From Achromobacter denitrificans NBRC 15125 (GTDB taxonomy: Bacteria > Pseudomonadota > Gammaproteobacteria > Burkholderiales > Burkholderiaceae_B), in contig NZ_BCTQ01000030.1 of NCBI RefSeq assembly GCF_001571365.1, positions 1 through 64,000 of the forward strand: DNA of 64,000 nt, written 5' to 3'. The position numbers and the translations under genes were made by a program. The notes below the pieces were generated by a model, which saw nothing but the letters and a program-made list of their open reading frames with translations, made no database searches and was not told the DNA's origin. The number at the start of each line of letters is the position of its first letter. Position 1 is the stretch's first letter. Below are positions 49,785 to 58,665 of this stretch, piece after piece.

Positions 49785-49898
49785 TCATTGTCCTTGCGCG
49801 GCGGCCCGCCCCAGGGAAGACGGGTCGCTTGCGCGTTCCGGCAGGGCCGGCGCGAGCGTCAAGGCAGACCAGGCAAAGCACGGGCGCGGCAGCGTCAT
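49785..49898 (-). CDS. Possible 37-residue leader or small protein
   Basis: A short frame of 37 codons starting at ATG 49898 with AAGGA eight bases upstream. It ends at a TGA that is one base before the TTG start of the membrane-protein gene, so it could couple translation to that gene. The product (M-T-L-P-R-P-C-F-A-W at the start) has no recognisable feature. It may be chance; the rest of the 253-bp gap up to the cyclase stop shows nothing clear. Confidence 0.2.
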   Translation of the reverse strand: MTLPRPCFAWSALTLAPALPERASDPSSLGRAAAQGQ

Positions 49899-50036
49899 GG
49901 GGCGGTCCTTGGGACGAAGCGGAATCGGATCGTCGAACAGGCATGGTACTGGCTCGGGGACGGATCGCAAAGCGGCCCCCGCGGCCGATGACACTCCCCG
50001 ATCGATCCTCCCGGTTCGAGGACCGCCGCCCCCCTT

Positions 50037-51062
50037 TCAACGCAACGGCATCGCCACCGGTCGCAGGGGCGCCGCGTCGCCGCCGCGGATCTTCAGCGGC
50101 CCGCCGATAAAGGCGAATTCATAGACCTTGTCGCGCGACAGCTCGTCCAGCGCCGCCAGTTCGATGATGGGCACGCCCTGCTGCGCCAGCAGGTAGGTAT
50201 GCAGCGGCACATAGTCGTCGGACACCTCGGACGGGAAGGTCTCGAAGCTGAGGTTGTCGGCGCCCAGGATCATGGCGCCGCCTTCCTCGACCAGGTAGCG
50301 CGCCGCGTCCAGGCCCATGCCCGGCGGCTTGGCAATGTAGGCGGCGGGATCGTTGTACAGCTTCATGCGGCCGGTGCGGATCAGCACGATGTCGCCCTGG
50401 CGCAGTTCGGTCTTCTGGCGCGCCAGCGCGGCCTTCAGGTCCTGGCGGGTGATGCGGTACTGGTCCGGCAGCATGTCCACGCCCTTGAGCGCGGCCACGT
50501 CGATCAGCACGCCGCGGGCCACCAGCGGCGGGAATTTCTCGATGCCGGTGCGCTTCCAGCCGCGGTCGCCCAGATGCTCGTCGGCGCGAAAGCCGTTCCA
50601 GATCCTGCCGTGGATGCCGAAATGATTGAGCGCGTCGATGTGGGTGCCGGTGTGGCTGTACATGGAGAACGCCGTGCCGGTGTAGCTGCGCATCGCGTTC
50701 ATGTCCTTGCCCACGCCCATGGGGTCGTCGACTTCGGTGCCGCGCGGCGTGTGCGTCATCCAGAACTGGTAGTGGGGATCGCCCGCGTCCTGCCAGCTCG
50801 GCATGCCCACGTAGTATTCGGTGGCCAGGTCGTAGACCTTGTCCCCGGCCACGCGCGACATGACGGCCGCGCGCGATTCGGGCGTGATGAGATTGAGGCG
50901 GCCGATTTCGTCGTCGGGCCCCCAGGGGCTGACGCCCACTTCCTGGCCGGACGCGGGCGCGCGCGACGGCGCGCCATGCGCGAACGCATTGAGACTGAGG
51001 GCGGCGCCCAGCGCGAGGCCGAGCAGTTTGCGGGTGTAGCGAATGGTCATGATGGCGTCCAT
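50037..51062 (-). CDS. Secreted cyclase-family (kynurenine formamidase-like) hydrolase
   Basis: A 341-residue protein with a signal peptide (A-L-G-A-A-L-S-L-N-A-F-A-H-G, cleaved near residue 30). The core is the metal-dependent cyclase/formamidase type, with the zinc motif H-T-G-T-H-I-D-A-L-N-H-F-G (the usual Pro is Leu) and late P-I-I-E-L-A-A-L-D. ATG 51062 or ATG 51050 may start it; ribosome sites are weak for both. Export of this fold is unusual but seen in this family. It lies 80 bp after a LysR gene on the same strand, which may control it. Confidence 0.85.
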   Translation of the reverse strand: MDAIMTIRYTRKLLGLALGAALSLNAFAHGAPSRAPASGQEVGVSPWGPDDEIGRLNLITPESRAAVMSRVAGDKVYDLATEYYVGMPSWQDAGDPHYQFWMTHTPRGTEVDDPMGVGKDMNAMRSYTGTAFSMYSHTGTHIDALNHFGIHGRIWNGFRADEHLGDRGWKRTGIEKFPPLVARGVLIDVAALKGVDMLPDQYRITRQDLKAALARQKTELRQGDIVLIRTGRMKLYNDPAAYIAKPPGMGLDAARYLVEEGGAMILGADNLSFETFPSEVSDDYVPLHTYLLAQQGVPIIELAALDELSRDKVYEFAFIGGPLKIRGGDAAPLRPVAMPLR

Positions 51063-51142
51063 CTGGTTTCAACGGACGCCAGCTTACGTACGGCGCGGCG
51101 CGTGAGTAAGGCGCTCGCCGGCAGGACATTATTCGCTGGCGG

Positions 51143-52051
51143 TCAACAATCGCCGCGCATGGCGGCGGGCAGATGCGCGGCCAGGAAGTCCACGAACGCC
51201 TTGACCTTGGGTTGCAGGTGGCGGCTGGTCGGGTAGACGGCGTAGACGTGGCGCGGCGCGCAGGGCAGTTCCGGCAGCACGCGCGCGAGCCTGCCGTCGG
51301 CGATGGCGGGCGCGGCCAGGAAGGACGGCAGCGCGCCGATCCCCAGCCCCGCTTCCAGCAGGTCGCGCAGCATCAGGCTGTTGTTGGCCTGGATGTGCGC
51401 GGGGCCGGCCAGCGGATCCGTCGCCTGGCCGGCCTCGTCGTCCGGCAGCGCGCCGGGCCCGTCGGCCAGGGTATAGCTCAGGATGTCGTGTTCGCGCAGC
51501 GCCTCCACGCCGTCCGGGCGGCCGCGCCGCTCCAGGTAGGACGGCGCGGCGCACAGCACCTGCGTCAGCGATGCCAGCCGGCGCGCGATCAGCGTGGAGT
51601 CGTCCAGCTGCGCCCGCAGCCGGATGGACACGTCGAAGCCCTGGCCCACGGCGTCGACCAGGCGGTCTTCCATGGCCAGGTCCAGCTTCAGGTCGGGATA
51701 CTGGCGCAGGAAACGCGCCAGCAGCGGCGACAGCACGCTCAAGGCGAAGGACACCGGCGCGTTCACGCGCAGCCGGCCCGATACGCGCCGGGACTGCTGC
51801 TTGACGAACTTCTCCAGGGCATCCAGTTCGTCGAGCAACCGGCAGCACTCGGCATAGTAGGCCGCGCCCGTGTCGGTCAGGCTCATCTTGCGGGTGGTGC
51901 GCTGGATCAGCACCGCGCCCAGGTGGGCTTCCAGCGCGCGAAGCTGTTTGCTCAGGCCGGCGGACGACAGGTCCAGGTCCTCCGCCGCCTTGGCGAGGCT
52001 GCCCAGTTCCACGATGCGCCGGAAGGCGCGCATGTAGTTGAAAGTGTCCAT
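51143..52051 (-). CDS. LysR-family transcriptional regulator
   Basis: A 302-residue LysR-type regulator of the CrgA/DsdC-like branch. The winged helix near residues 3-60 shows S-L-A-K-A-A-E-D-L-D-L-S-S-A-G-L-S-K-Q-L, and the effector domain contains S-G-R-L-R-V-N-A-P and G-I-G-A-L-P. It lies between the IclR gene (30 bp upstream) and the secreted cyclase on the same strand. Its target is not evident. Confidence 0.92.
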   Translation of the reverse strand: MDTFNYMRAFRRIVELGSLAKAAEDLDLSSAGLSKQLRALEAHLGAVLIQRTTRKMSLTDTGAAYYAECCRLLDELDALEKFVKQQSRRVSGRLRVNAPVSFALSVLSPLLARFLRQYPDLKLDLAMEDRLVDAVGQGFDVSIRLRAQLDDSTLIARRLASLTQVLCAAPSYLERRGRPDGVEALREHDILSYTLADGPGALPDDEAGQATDPLAGPAHIQANNSLMLRDLLEAGLGIGALPSFLAAPAIADGRLARVLPELPCAPRHVYAVYPTSRHLQPKVKAFVDFLAAHLPAAMRGDC

Positions 52052-52081
52052 CGGAAAGCCAGGCGGCCGTGACGGCTGGCG

Positions 52082-52822
52082 TCAAGCGTCGGGTGCGAAA
52101 ACCTTCTCGGCGACGTCGCGCAGGACGGCCACGTATTCTTCGCGCTTGCTTTCGAAGCGATCCGACGGGCCGGAAATGGCGATGGCGATGCACTCTTCCC
52201 CGAGCCAGCCCGACACCGCGAGCGCATCCGCGCCGTCGCCGCCTTCGCCATGCGTGTGATACCAGCCGCGCTCGCGGCTCGCGCCGATCTCGGCCAGCAG
52301 CGCATCGGGTTCGACGACGGTGGCGGACGTCACTTTGCGCAACGGCTTGGCGGTAAGGAGCTTGCGCGCGGCCTCTTCGGGCAGGCCGCCGAGCAGCGCC
52401 TTGCCCATGGCGGACGCATGCAGCGCGATGCGTTCTCCCAGGGCCAGGATGTACCGCAGCGGATACTTGCCGTCGCGCACGGCGACGACCTTGACGGCGG
52501 CGCCGTCGATGCGTCCGATGTAGGCGGTTTCGCCGGTCTGCTCGGCCAGCTGTTCCAGCACTTCGCGGGTGGCGTGGATGATGGGATCGACCGTGCTTAT
52601 CTGCTGGACCGCGAGGGCCAGCTTCCCGGTCGGGTAATAGCGCCGCGATTGGGTGCGCAAGAGGTAACCCAGCTTGTGCAGCGTATACAGCAGGTCCAGG
52701 CAACTGCTGTCGGCGAGATCCAGCAGCCGGGCCAGATCGGAATTGGAGAGCTCTCTTTTTTCTCGGGCAAAGACTTCAAATACCGCCATGGCGCGGGCGG
52801 CGGCGCTAACGAAGGTCGGCAT
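52082..52822 (-). CDS. IclR-family transcriptional regulator
   Basis: A 246-residue IclR-type regulator starting at ATG 52822. The helix-turn-helix is around residues 25-60 (S-N-S-D-L-A-R-L-L-D-L-A-D-S-S-C-L-D-L-L), and the effector domain contains L-H-A-S-A-M-G-K-A-L-L and I-S-G-P-S-D-R-F. It lies downstream of, and in the same direction as, the SDR/dehydrogenase/MaoC/lyase operon. It is the likely regulator of that operon and of the divergent synthetase operon, through the paired AATATCG sites near 56.37 kb. Confidence 0.92.
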   Translation of the reverse strand: MPTFVSAAARAMAVFEVFAREKRELSNSDLARLLDLADSSCLDLLYTLHKLGYLLRTQSRRYYPTGKLALAVQQISTVDPIIHATREVLEQLAEQTGETAYIGRIDGAAVKVVAVRDGKYPLRYILALGERIALHASAMGKALLGGLPEEAARKLLTAKPLRKVTSATVVEPDALLAEIGASRERGWYHTHGEGGDGADALAVSGWLGEECIAIAISGPSDRFESKREEYVAVLRDVAEKVFAPDA

Positions 52823-52925
52823 ATAACGCTCGATTACCTGGAGTTGCCATCGGCCCGCGGCGCGAGCGCGGCAAGTTAAGAGGCGGTGTTTTCTTTGAAC
52901 TGGAGCGATGAGACGCCGTGATTCC

Positions 52926-52947
52926 GCGTGGCGGGCAGCCGCCACGC
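52926..52947. terminator. Strong hairpin after the lyase gene
   Basis: GCGTGGCGG-GCAG-CCGCCACGC is a perfect 9-bp stem, flanked by a further GACGCCG/CGGCGTC pair (about 52912 and 52960). It lies between the lyase stop and the IclR start on the minus strand. There is no good T-run on that strand. It may terminate the four-gene operon or separate IclR expression from it. Confidence 0.5.
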
Positions 52948-52981
52948 ATCCCTTTATTCGGCGTCGGAAGTGTAGCCGATG

Positions 52982-53758
52982 TCAACGAGCAGGGGCAACA
53001 TTGCGCTCGTCCTGAGCCAGCACCAGGTCCCAGATTTCCTGGCCGATGGGGTGCTCGCGCTCTTCGTACAAATGCGCCACCAGGCCGCCCGCGCGCCCGA
53101 CCAGCATGAGGCCGCGCGCGATCATCGGATCCAGCCCCATGTCGCAGATGATCGCGCCGATCGCGCCCACCACGTTCATGGGCAGGTTCCGGTTGCGGTC
53201 CTGCAGGAACACGCGCGGCACCGCGTTCATGAGCCGCCAGTGCTTGCCGTAGTAGCCGAGTTCCTGCGCCAGCTCGCGCAGCGTCGGCACCCGCGGATCG
53301 CCGTTGACGTGTATGGGATGGCCGATCCCGTAGATGGGCTGTTTCTTTTCGCGGCTGGCGCCGATCATGGCGCGCGCGGCCGCGTCGCACTCGGCATCGT
53401 CCGGCGCTTCGGACAAGCCCTGCGCGCCCGCGGCCAGCATCTCCGCACAGTTCTGCGTGGTGCCCAGGAAGACGCTGCCGGCGCCCAGCAAGCCCGCCGC
53501 CACCGCCGCCTGCATGGCCTCCGGCGCGCCCAGGAAGGTCAGGCGGGCGCTCATGGCGCTGGGCGTCAGGCCGTGGTCGCACGCGGTGACCAGGATATGG
53601 TTGACCATGGCTTTCTCGGCGGCGCTGGGCACGCGATTGAAAATGGTCAGCAGCATCATGTCGATGAAATCGACTTTGCCCAGCAGTTCCGTCGCCAGGT
53701 TCTTGCCGCGCACCGTGATGGTTTCCGGTGTGGTGTATCCGATCTCGGTCTTTATCAT
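52982..53758 (-). CDS. Citrate-synthase-fold lyase (citryl-CoA lyase-like)
   Basis: A 258-residue protein resembling the small half of citrate synthase. Two catalytic histidines are visible: A-C-D-H-G-L (His62) and G-I-G-H-P-I-H-V-N-G-D-P-R (His147). The third catalytic residue, Asp in N-V-D, is Val here (M-N-V-V-G at 194-198), as expected for a lyase-type relative rather than a synthase. A-G-G-L-V-A-H-L-Y-E-E near the end is the C-terminal match. It directly follows the MaoC hydratase gene (TGAATG). It probably cleaves a 3-hydroxy-3-carboxyacyl-CoA such as citramalyl-CoA or citryl-CoA; the substrate is inferred. Confidence 0.85.
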   Translation of the reverse strand: MIKTEIGYTTPETITVRGKNLATELLGKVDFIDMMLLTIFNRVPSAAEKAMVNHILVTACDHGLTPSAMSARLTFLGAPEAMQAAVAAGLLGAGSVFLGTTQNCAEMLAAGAQGLSEAPDDAECDAAARAMIGASREKKQPIYGIGHPIHVNGDPRVPTLRELAQELGYYGKHWRLMNAVPRVFLQDRNRNLPMNVVGAIGAIICDMGLDPMIARGLMLVGRAGGLVAHLYEEREHPIGQEIWDLVLAQDERNVAPAR

Positions 53759-54286
53759 TCATGCCTCCACTATGTTGTCGACGGACTGTTGCGCGCGGCG
53801 GGCGACCAGCATCTTGACCTTGCAGATGCAGACCGTCACGCCGTCCTGATTGATGCCTTCGCGGTCGAATTCCACGACACCCCGGGCGGGGTCGCTGGTC
53901 GCGCGCCGATCCGTGACGGTGACGCGGACCTTGATCGTGTCGCCCACGAACGCCGGTTTGGCGAAGCGGTACGACATTTCCAGCAAGCCCAGGATCGAAG
54001 GCTCCAGGCACTGGTTCAGCACCGTGCGCGTGTTCAATCCGGACATGATCGAACCGACCAGCATGCCGTGCGCGATGCGCTGGCCGAACTTGGTCCCGGC
54101 CGCGTAAACCGCATCCGTGTGCAGGCGGTTGTAGTCCCCGCTCAGCCCCGCGAACGCCGCCACGTCGGCTTCCGTGATGGTGCGCGCCGCCGTGTCGACC
54201 GACAGGCCCGGCGGCAGGTCGTCCCAGTAGTACCGCAGAGCTTCCAGCGCGGCGGGCGTCGGCGTATCGGTATGCGCGGACATCAT
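53759..54286 (-). CDS. MaoC-family (R)-specific enoyl-CoA hydratase
   Basis: A 175-residue MaoC-type hydratase with an intact active site: T-E-A-D-V-A-A-F-A-G-L-S-G-D-Y-N-R-L-H (catalytic Asp and His) and R-I-A-H-G-M-L. It should add water to an enoyl-CoA. It overlaps the end of the acyl-CoA dehydrogenase gene by 4 bp and abuts the lyase gene, giving a dehydrogenation, hydration and cleavage sequence. This contrasts with the degenerate MaoC protein at 29068. Confidence 0.9.
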   Translation of the reverse strand: MMSAHTDTPTPAALEALRYYWDDLPPGLSVDTAARTITEADVAAFAGLSGDYNRLHTDAVYAAGTKFGQRIAHGMLVGSIMSGLNTRTVLNQCLEPSILGLLEMSYRFAKPAFVGDTIKVRVTVTDRRATSDPARGVVEFDREGINQDGVTVCICKVKMLVARRAQQSVDNIVEA

Positions 54287-55449
54287 TGCGCGGCCCCCGC
54301 GGCGTTGATGGCGGACAGCCCCAGCACTTCGCGGCCGACGATAAGCGTCTGGACCTCCGCCGTGCCCTCGGGGATCGTGCCGCCGCTGGTGTCGCGGAAA
54401 ATGCGCTCCAGCGGATACTCCGTCGAGTAGCCCAGCCCGCCATGCACGCTCAGCGCGATCTTGGCGACTTCATGGGCGGCTTCGGCGCCGTACAGTTTCG
54501 CGATCGAGCATTCGACCCGCGCGGGCAACCCCTTCTGAACGGCCACGGCGGCCTTGTAGCCCAAGGCGCGCGCCGCTTCCGTCCGGACCATCATGTCCAC
54601 GATGTGTTTCTGGATGAGCTGGAACTCGCCGATGGGGCGGCCGAACTGGCGGCGCGTCTTGGCATATTCAATGGACAGGTCCAGCGCCGCCTGCGCCGCG
54701 CCCACCGCGCCCATCGCGATGTTCAGGCGTCCGTAGTTCAGGCCGGTCAACATGGTTTTCAAGGCCCCGCCCTCGGTTCCGAGCAGGTTCTCCTTGGGCA
54801 CGCGCACGCCGTCGAAGCCGAGTTCGGCGGTGCCGGATGCCTTCAGGACCATCTTGTCCACCAGACGGGCTTCGTACGGCGATTGCTCGCGGTCCACCAG
54901 GAACAGCGACAGCTTGCCTTCGCAGGCCGGGCTGAACGTGCGCGCCAGCACGATGGCGTAGTCGGCGTTCACGCCGTTCGTTATCCACAGCTTGTTGCCG
55001 GTCAGCAGGTAGTGGTCGCCGCGGTCCTCGGCCTTGAACTCGATGCCCGCCACGTTCGAGCCGTGATTGGGCTCGCTGATCGCGACGCAGACGTTGCGGG
55101 TCGATGCCAGCACCGGCTGCAGGAAGGCCGCTTTCTGCGCCGGCGTTCCGTAGGCGTTGACCAGGCGCAGGAAGATGTTGGTGATGTTGAGGATGGTGCG
55201 CAACGAGCCCCAGCAGTATCCCGCCTCCTCTATCATCATCGCCCAGGTGACGAAGTCCAGGTCGAACCCGCCATCGTCCTCGGGCAACAGCCCGCCGATA
55301 TAACCGAACTGGGCCAGCCCTTGCAGCACGTCCAGCGGGATGCGCCGGTCGGCCTCGCAGGCGGCGATGCGCGGGCCGATCTCGGCCTTCATGTAGCGCT
55401 TGATACTGTCGCGCAATGCCAGCTGGTTCGAATCGAAATCAAAATCCAT
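54283..55449 (-). CDS. Acyl-CoA dehydrogenase (short/branched-chain or glutaryl-CoA type)
   Basis: A 388-residue FAD-dependent dehydrogenase that makes enoyl-CoA. Visible are the FAD/substrate regions S-E-P-N-H-G-S-N and W-I-T-N-G, R-R-Q-F-G-R-P-I in the C-terminal domain, and the catalytic base in I-P-E-G-T-A-E-V (about residue 370). S-E-P-N-H-G-S-N is the pattern of glutaryl- and succinyl-type dehydrogenases. It overlaps the MaoC gene by 4 bp. A dicarboxylyl-CoA substrate would fit the pathway; this is inference. Confidence 0.9.
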   Translation of the reverse strand: MDFDFDSNQLALRDSIKRYMKAEIGPRIAACEADRRIPLDVLQGLAQFGYIGGLLPEDDGGFDLDFVTWAMMIEEAGYCWGSLRTILNITNIFLRLVNAYGTPAQKAAFLQPVLASTRNVCVAISEPNHGSNVAGIEFKAEDRGDHYLLTGNKLWITNGVNADYAIVLARTFSPACEGKLSLFLVDREQSPYEARLVDKMVLKASGTAELGFDGVRVPKENLLGTEGGALKTMLTGLNYGRLNIAMGAVGAAQAALDLSIEYAKTRRQFGRPIGEFQLIQKHIVDMMVRTEAARALGYKAAVAVQKGLPARVECSIAKLYGAEAAHEVAKIALSVHGGLGYSTEYPLERIFRDTSGGTIPEGTAEVQTLIVGREVLGLSAINAAGAAQ

Positions 55450-55491
55450 GTTGTCCTCTATGCGGCCATTTCATGATCAAGGTTGTGGTTT

Positions 55492-56244
55492 TCACGACGA
55501 GTAGCGACCGCCCGTCACGTACAGGGTGACGCCGGTGATATAGCGTGCATGTTCCGAAGCGATGAACGCGACCGACGAAGCGATGTCGTCCGGCTGCCCC
55601 AGGAACCCGACCGGATTCCTGGCCAGCGCCGCGTCGCGCAGCATGGGGTAGGAAGGCAGGGACTGCATCAGTTCCGTCTCGATGAAACCCGGCGCGATCG
55701 CGTTGACCGTGATGCCGAACTTCGCCTGCTCCAGCGACAGTGCCCGGGTAAAACCCACCAGGCCCAGCTTGGCCGTGGTGTAGTTGGTCTGGCCCGGATT
55801 GCCGAAGATCGACCGCGAAGCGATGTTGATCACGCGCCCCCATTTCTTCTCCATCATTCCCGGCAGCACGGCCCGCGTGCAATGGAATGCGCCCTTCAGG
55901 ATGGTGTCCACCACCGAGTCCCAGTCCGACTCGGCCATCTTTCCCAGATACTTGTCGCGCGTGAAGCCGGCGTTATTGACCAGGATGTCCACGCCGCCGA
56001 AGGCCGTGGCGGCGGCGTCGACCATGGCGGCGACCTGCTCCTTGGAACAGACGTCGCATTGCACGCCGATGGCCTCGTATCCGTCTTCGCGCAGACGCTG
56101 CGCGGTGGCGGCCGCGGTCTGCCCATCGATATCGGTAATGACCACCCGCGCCCCTTCTTCGGCCAGCACCCGCGCCGTCTGCGCGCCGATGCCGCGGCCG
56201 GATCCGGTTACCAGCGCGACCTTTCCTGCAATTCTCAAGTCCAT
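55492..56244 (-). CDS. Short-chain dehydrogenase/reductase (FabG-like)
   Basis: A 250-residue SDR starting at ATG 56244. Motifs: T-G-S-G-R-G-I-G (residues 12-19), N-N-A-G, N-I-A-S-R-S with the catalytic serine, and Y-T-T-A-K near residue 153. The acidic residue after strand 2 (T-D-I-D) suggests NAD. It is first in the leftward four-gene operon and probably oxidises a hydroxyacyl-CoA or hydroxy acid. Confidence 0.9.
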   Translation of the reverse strand: MDLRIAGKVALVTGSGRGIGAQTARVLAEEGARVVITDIDGQTAAATAQRLREDGYEAIGVQCDVCSKEQVAAMVDAAATAFGGVDILVNNAGFTRDKYLGKMAESDWDSVVDTILKGAFHCTRAVLPGMMEKKWGRVINIASRSIFGNPGQTNYTTAKLGLVGFTRALSLEQAKFGITVNAIAPGFIETELMQSLPSYPMLRDAALARNPVGFLGQPDDIASSVAFIASEHARYITGVTLYVTGGRYSS

Positions 56245-56364
56245 GGATATGTTTTTCCTCTTGTGGAGCCCTGGGCGGCAGGCATGCCGCCGCGTTGATC
56301 CGTCTGGCGCCGCGCCGGTTCCGGCCCGGCGTTTCCCCCTGGGGAACGGCTTTGTTAAATTCAT

Positions 56365-56433
56365 AATATCGTATCGATTGACGAAATATCGAATTTTTTT
56401 TTATTGACCAAATGCAAAACCTCGAATTAGTAT
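56365..56433. promoter_or_regulatory. Divergent promoter/operator region between the two CoA operons
   Basis: AATATCG occurs at 56365-56371 and 56385-56391, a spacing of 20 bp, around an ATCGAT palindrome, in an AT-rich island of this GC-rich window. Rightward, TTGACC (56404-56409) and TAGTAT (56428-56433) with an 18-bp spacer could be the promoter of the synthetase operon. A nine-base T-run (56394-56402) separates the parts. The paired motif is a candidate site for the IclR protein at 52082. Confidence 0.5.
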
Positions 56434-56505
56434 CCGACACGTCGTATAAACAACAGCTTTCGCAAGCCATCGGCAAACCAGCCGAATGCGCACAAAGGAC
56501 TTTGA

Positions 56506-58611
56506 ATGTTTCCTGACCTCGCCCCCTTGTTCGATCCCCGTTCGCTCGTCCTCATCGGCGCCTCCGACCGGCCCGCGAGCATCGGCCAGCGCGCGCTGTC
56601 CAACATCGTCGAGCACTCCCGCTACACGGGCGAACTGTTCCTGGTGAATGCGACCAAGGATTCGGTCATGGGCCGGCGCGCCTATCGCTCCGTGCTGGAT
56701 CTGCCTTATGCGCCGGAGGCCGCCATCGTGGTGGTCCCCGCGGCTGCGGCGGTCAGCGTGCTGGCGGACTGCGGCAGGCTCGGCGTCAAGTTCGCCATCG
56801 TGCTGACTTCCGGCTTCGGCGAAACCGGCGAGGCCGGCCGGCAGCTCGAAGAGCAGATGCGCGCCATCGTGCGGGAAACGGGCATTCGGATCTACGGCCC
56901 CAACTGCCCGGGCATGACCAACAACAACCGCGGGCTGGGCTTCACGTTTTCGCCCGCCTTCCAGTACGACCGCCTGCCCGGCCCCATCGGGCTGGTCACG
57001 CAGGGCGGCGGGCTGGGCCGCACCTTCCTGCAGGCCAGCGGGCGCGGCGTCGGCATCGGCCTGTGGTGCTCCAGCGGCAACGAGGTCGACCTGACCGCCA
57101 GCGACTACATCAACCACATGGTCGGCATGCCCGAGATCAAGGTCATCGTCACCCTGCTCGAAGGCATCAACGACGCGCCCCGCTTCGCCGCCGCGGCCTT
57201 GAATGCCGCGCGCCAGGGCAAGCCCATCGTGGCGCTGAAGGTGGGCAAATCCGCCTATGGCGTGAAGGCCACGCAGTCCCATACCGCCGCCCTGTCGGGC
57301 AGCGCGGACGTGAACAGCGCGGCCTTCAGGCAATTGGGGATCATCGAAGTCGACGATATCGACGAGCTGATCGATACCGCGGCGCTGCTGGCGCGCGGCA
57401 TCCCCGCGCGCCCCGTGCGCACCGCGCTCTACTCGTTCTCCGGCGGGACCGTCGCGCTTGCCGCCGACATGCTGGGCAGCGCCGGGCTGACGCTCGCCGA
57501 GTTCGATCCCGGCACCCGCGAGGCCCTGGCCGGGCTCCTGCCCAGCTACGCCGCCATCGACAACCCCGTCGACACCACCGCGGAAATCCTGGTGCAGAGC
57601 GACATCAGCTACGGGTCGCTGCTGTGCGTGGCCCGCGATCCGAACGTCGACGTCGTGCTGTATCCGATTCCCATGGAGTACGGCGACACCACGCTGGCCG
57701 CCTGCCGGAACCTCGTCAAGGTACAGGGCGAAATCGGGATCCCCATCGTGCCGGTCTGGATGAGCGACAAGCTCGGCACCGGCTACCAATGCCTGGTCGA
57801 CGCGGGCATGACGCCCGTGCGGACGCTGGGCAAATCCATCAAGGCGCTGTCGAAATGGAACGGCTACGGCATCGCCTCCCGAGCCTTCGACCGCCAGTGG
57901 ACGCCGTCCATCATGAGCCGCCCCGCCCCGCCCGCAAGCGCGCCGGCGCCGCGGACCTTCATCGAGCATGATGCCAAGCAGCTGCTGAGCCAGGCCGGCA
58001 TCGCCGCGCCGTTCGGTCGCCTCTGCCGCAGCCCCGAGGAAGCGCTGGAAGCGGCCGCGCAATGCGGCGGCCCCGTCGTGGCCAAGATCGTCAGCGCGCA
58101 GATCCTGCATAAATCGGACATCGGCGCCGTCATCGTGGGGCTGCGCACCCCGCAGGAAGTCCGCGAAGCCTGGGAGCAGATCATGGCGAATTCGCGCCAG
58201 GCCTGCCCGCAGGCGATCATCGACGGCATCCTGATCGAGCAGATGATCACCCAGCGCGGCGTCGAAACCCTGGTCGGCGTGCACGAGGACGCCTTGTTCG
58301 GCCATGTCATGACCTTCGGCCTGGGCGGCGTCTACGTCGAAGTCTTCAAGGACGTCAGCCGCCGGCTGTTGCCGCTGACGCCGGCCGACGCCCGCCAGAT
58401 GATCGAAGAGACCCGTTGCCACCAGCTGCTGAAGGGATGCCGCGGCCAGCCTGCCGCCGATATCGCGGCGCTGGAGCGGCTGCTGCTGGCCGTGTCCGAC
58501 TTCGTGACGAAGGGCCCGCACGACGTCAAGGAGCTGGACCTGAACCCCGTACTCGTCAGCACCGAGGGCGCTATCGCGCTGGATGCCGTCTTGATCGCCG
58601 CCGGCCGATAA
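56506..58611 (+). CDS. ADP-forming acyl-CoA synthetase (acetate-CoA ligase family, fused subunits)
   Basis: A 701-residue single-chain enzyme. It has an N-terminal CoA-binding domain (S-L-V-L-I-G-A-S-D-R-P), a succinyl-CoA-synthetase-like ligase domain with the phosphohistidine in Q-S-H-T-A-A-L-S-G (His259), and a C-terminal ATP-grasp domain from about residue 475. It forms an acyl-CoA from the acid, CoA and ATP, giving ADP and phosphate. It is first in the rightward operon. It would activate the acid brought in by the adjacent Bug system, or recover ATP in the reverse direction. Confidence 0.9.
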   Translation: MFPDLAPLFDPRSLVLIGASDRPASIGQRALSNIVEHSRYTGELFLVNATKDSVMGRRAYRSVLDLPYAPEAAIVVVPAAAAVSVLADCGRLGVKFAIVLTSGFGETGEAGRQLEEQMRAIVRETGIRIYGPNCPGMTNNNRGLGFTFSPAFQYDRLPGPIGLVTQGGGLGRTFLQASGRGVGIGLWCSSGNEVDLTASDYINHMVGMPEIKVIVTLLEGINDAPRFAAAALNAARQGKPIVALKVGKSAYGVKATQSHTAALSGSADVNSAAFRQLGIIEVDDIDELIDTAALLARGIPARPVRTALYSFSGGTVALAADMLGSAGLTLAEFDPGTREALAGLLPSYAAIDNPVDTTAEILVQSDISYGSLLCVARDPNVDVVLYPIPMEYGDTTLAACRNLVKVQGEIGIPIVPVWMSDKLGTGYQCLVDAGMTPVRTLGKSIKALSKWNGYGIASRAFDRQWTPSIMSRPAPPASAPAPRTFIEHDAKQLLSQAGIAAPFGRLCRSPEEALEAAAQCGGPVVAKIVSAQILHKSDIGAVIVGLRTPQEVREAWEQIMANSRQACPQAIIDGILIEQMITQRGVETLVGVHEDALFGHVMTFGLGGVYVEVFKDVSRRLLPLTPADARQMIEETRCHQLLKGCRGQPAADIAALERLLLAVSDFVTKGPHDVKELDLNPVLVSTEGAIALDAVLIAAGR

Positions 58612-58665
58612 CGCGTTTCAACACGCGCTACAGCAGATAGCGCACCGATATATAGGAGACTTCCC

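Noticed and set aside
49780..50040. An 86-codon minus-strand frame in the gap before the membrane-protein gene
   Set aside because: Composition is random-like and no ribosome site is seen; only the short 37-codon frame with AAGGA was kept, at low confidence.
52926..52947. Perfect hairpin considered as a mobile-element end or attachment site
   Set aside because: There is no target duplication, integrase or transposase nearby; an operon-end hairpin explains it better.
56401..58521. A 706-codon minus-strand open frame opposite the acyl-CoA synthetase gene
   Set aside because: The synthetase is full length with all domains; the antisense product shows no family pattern.
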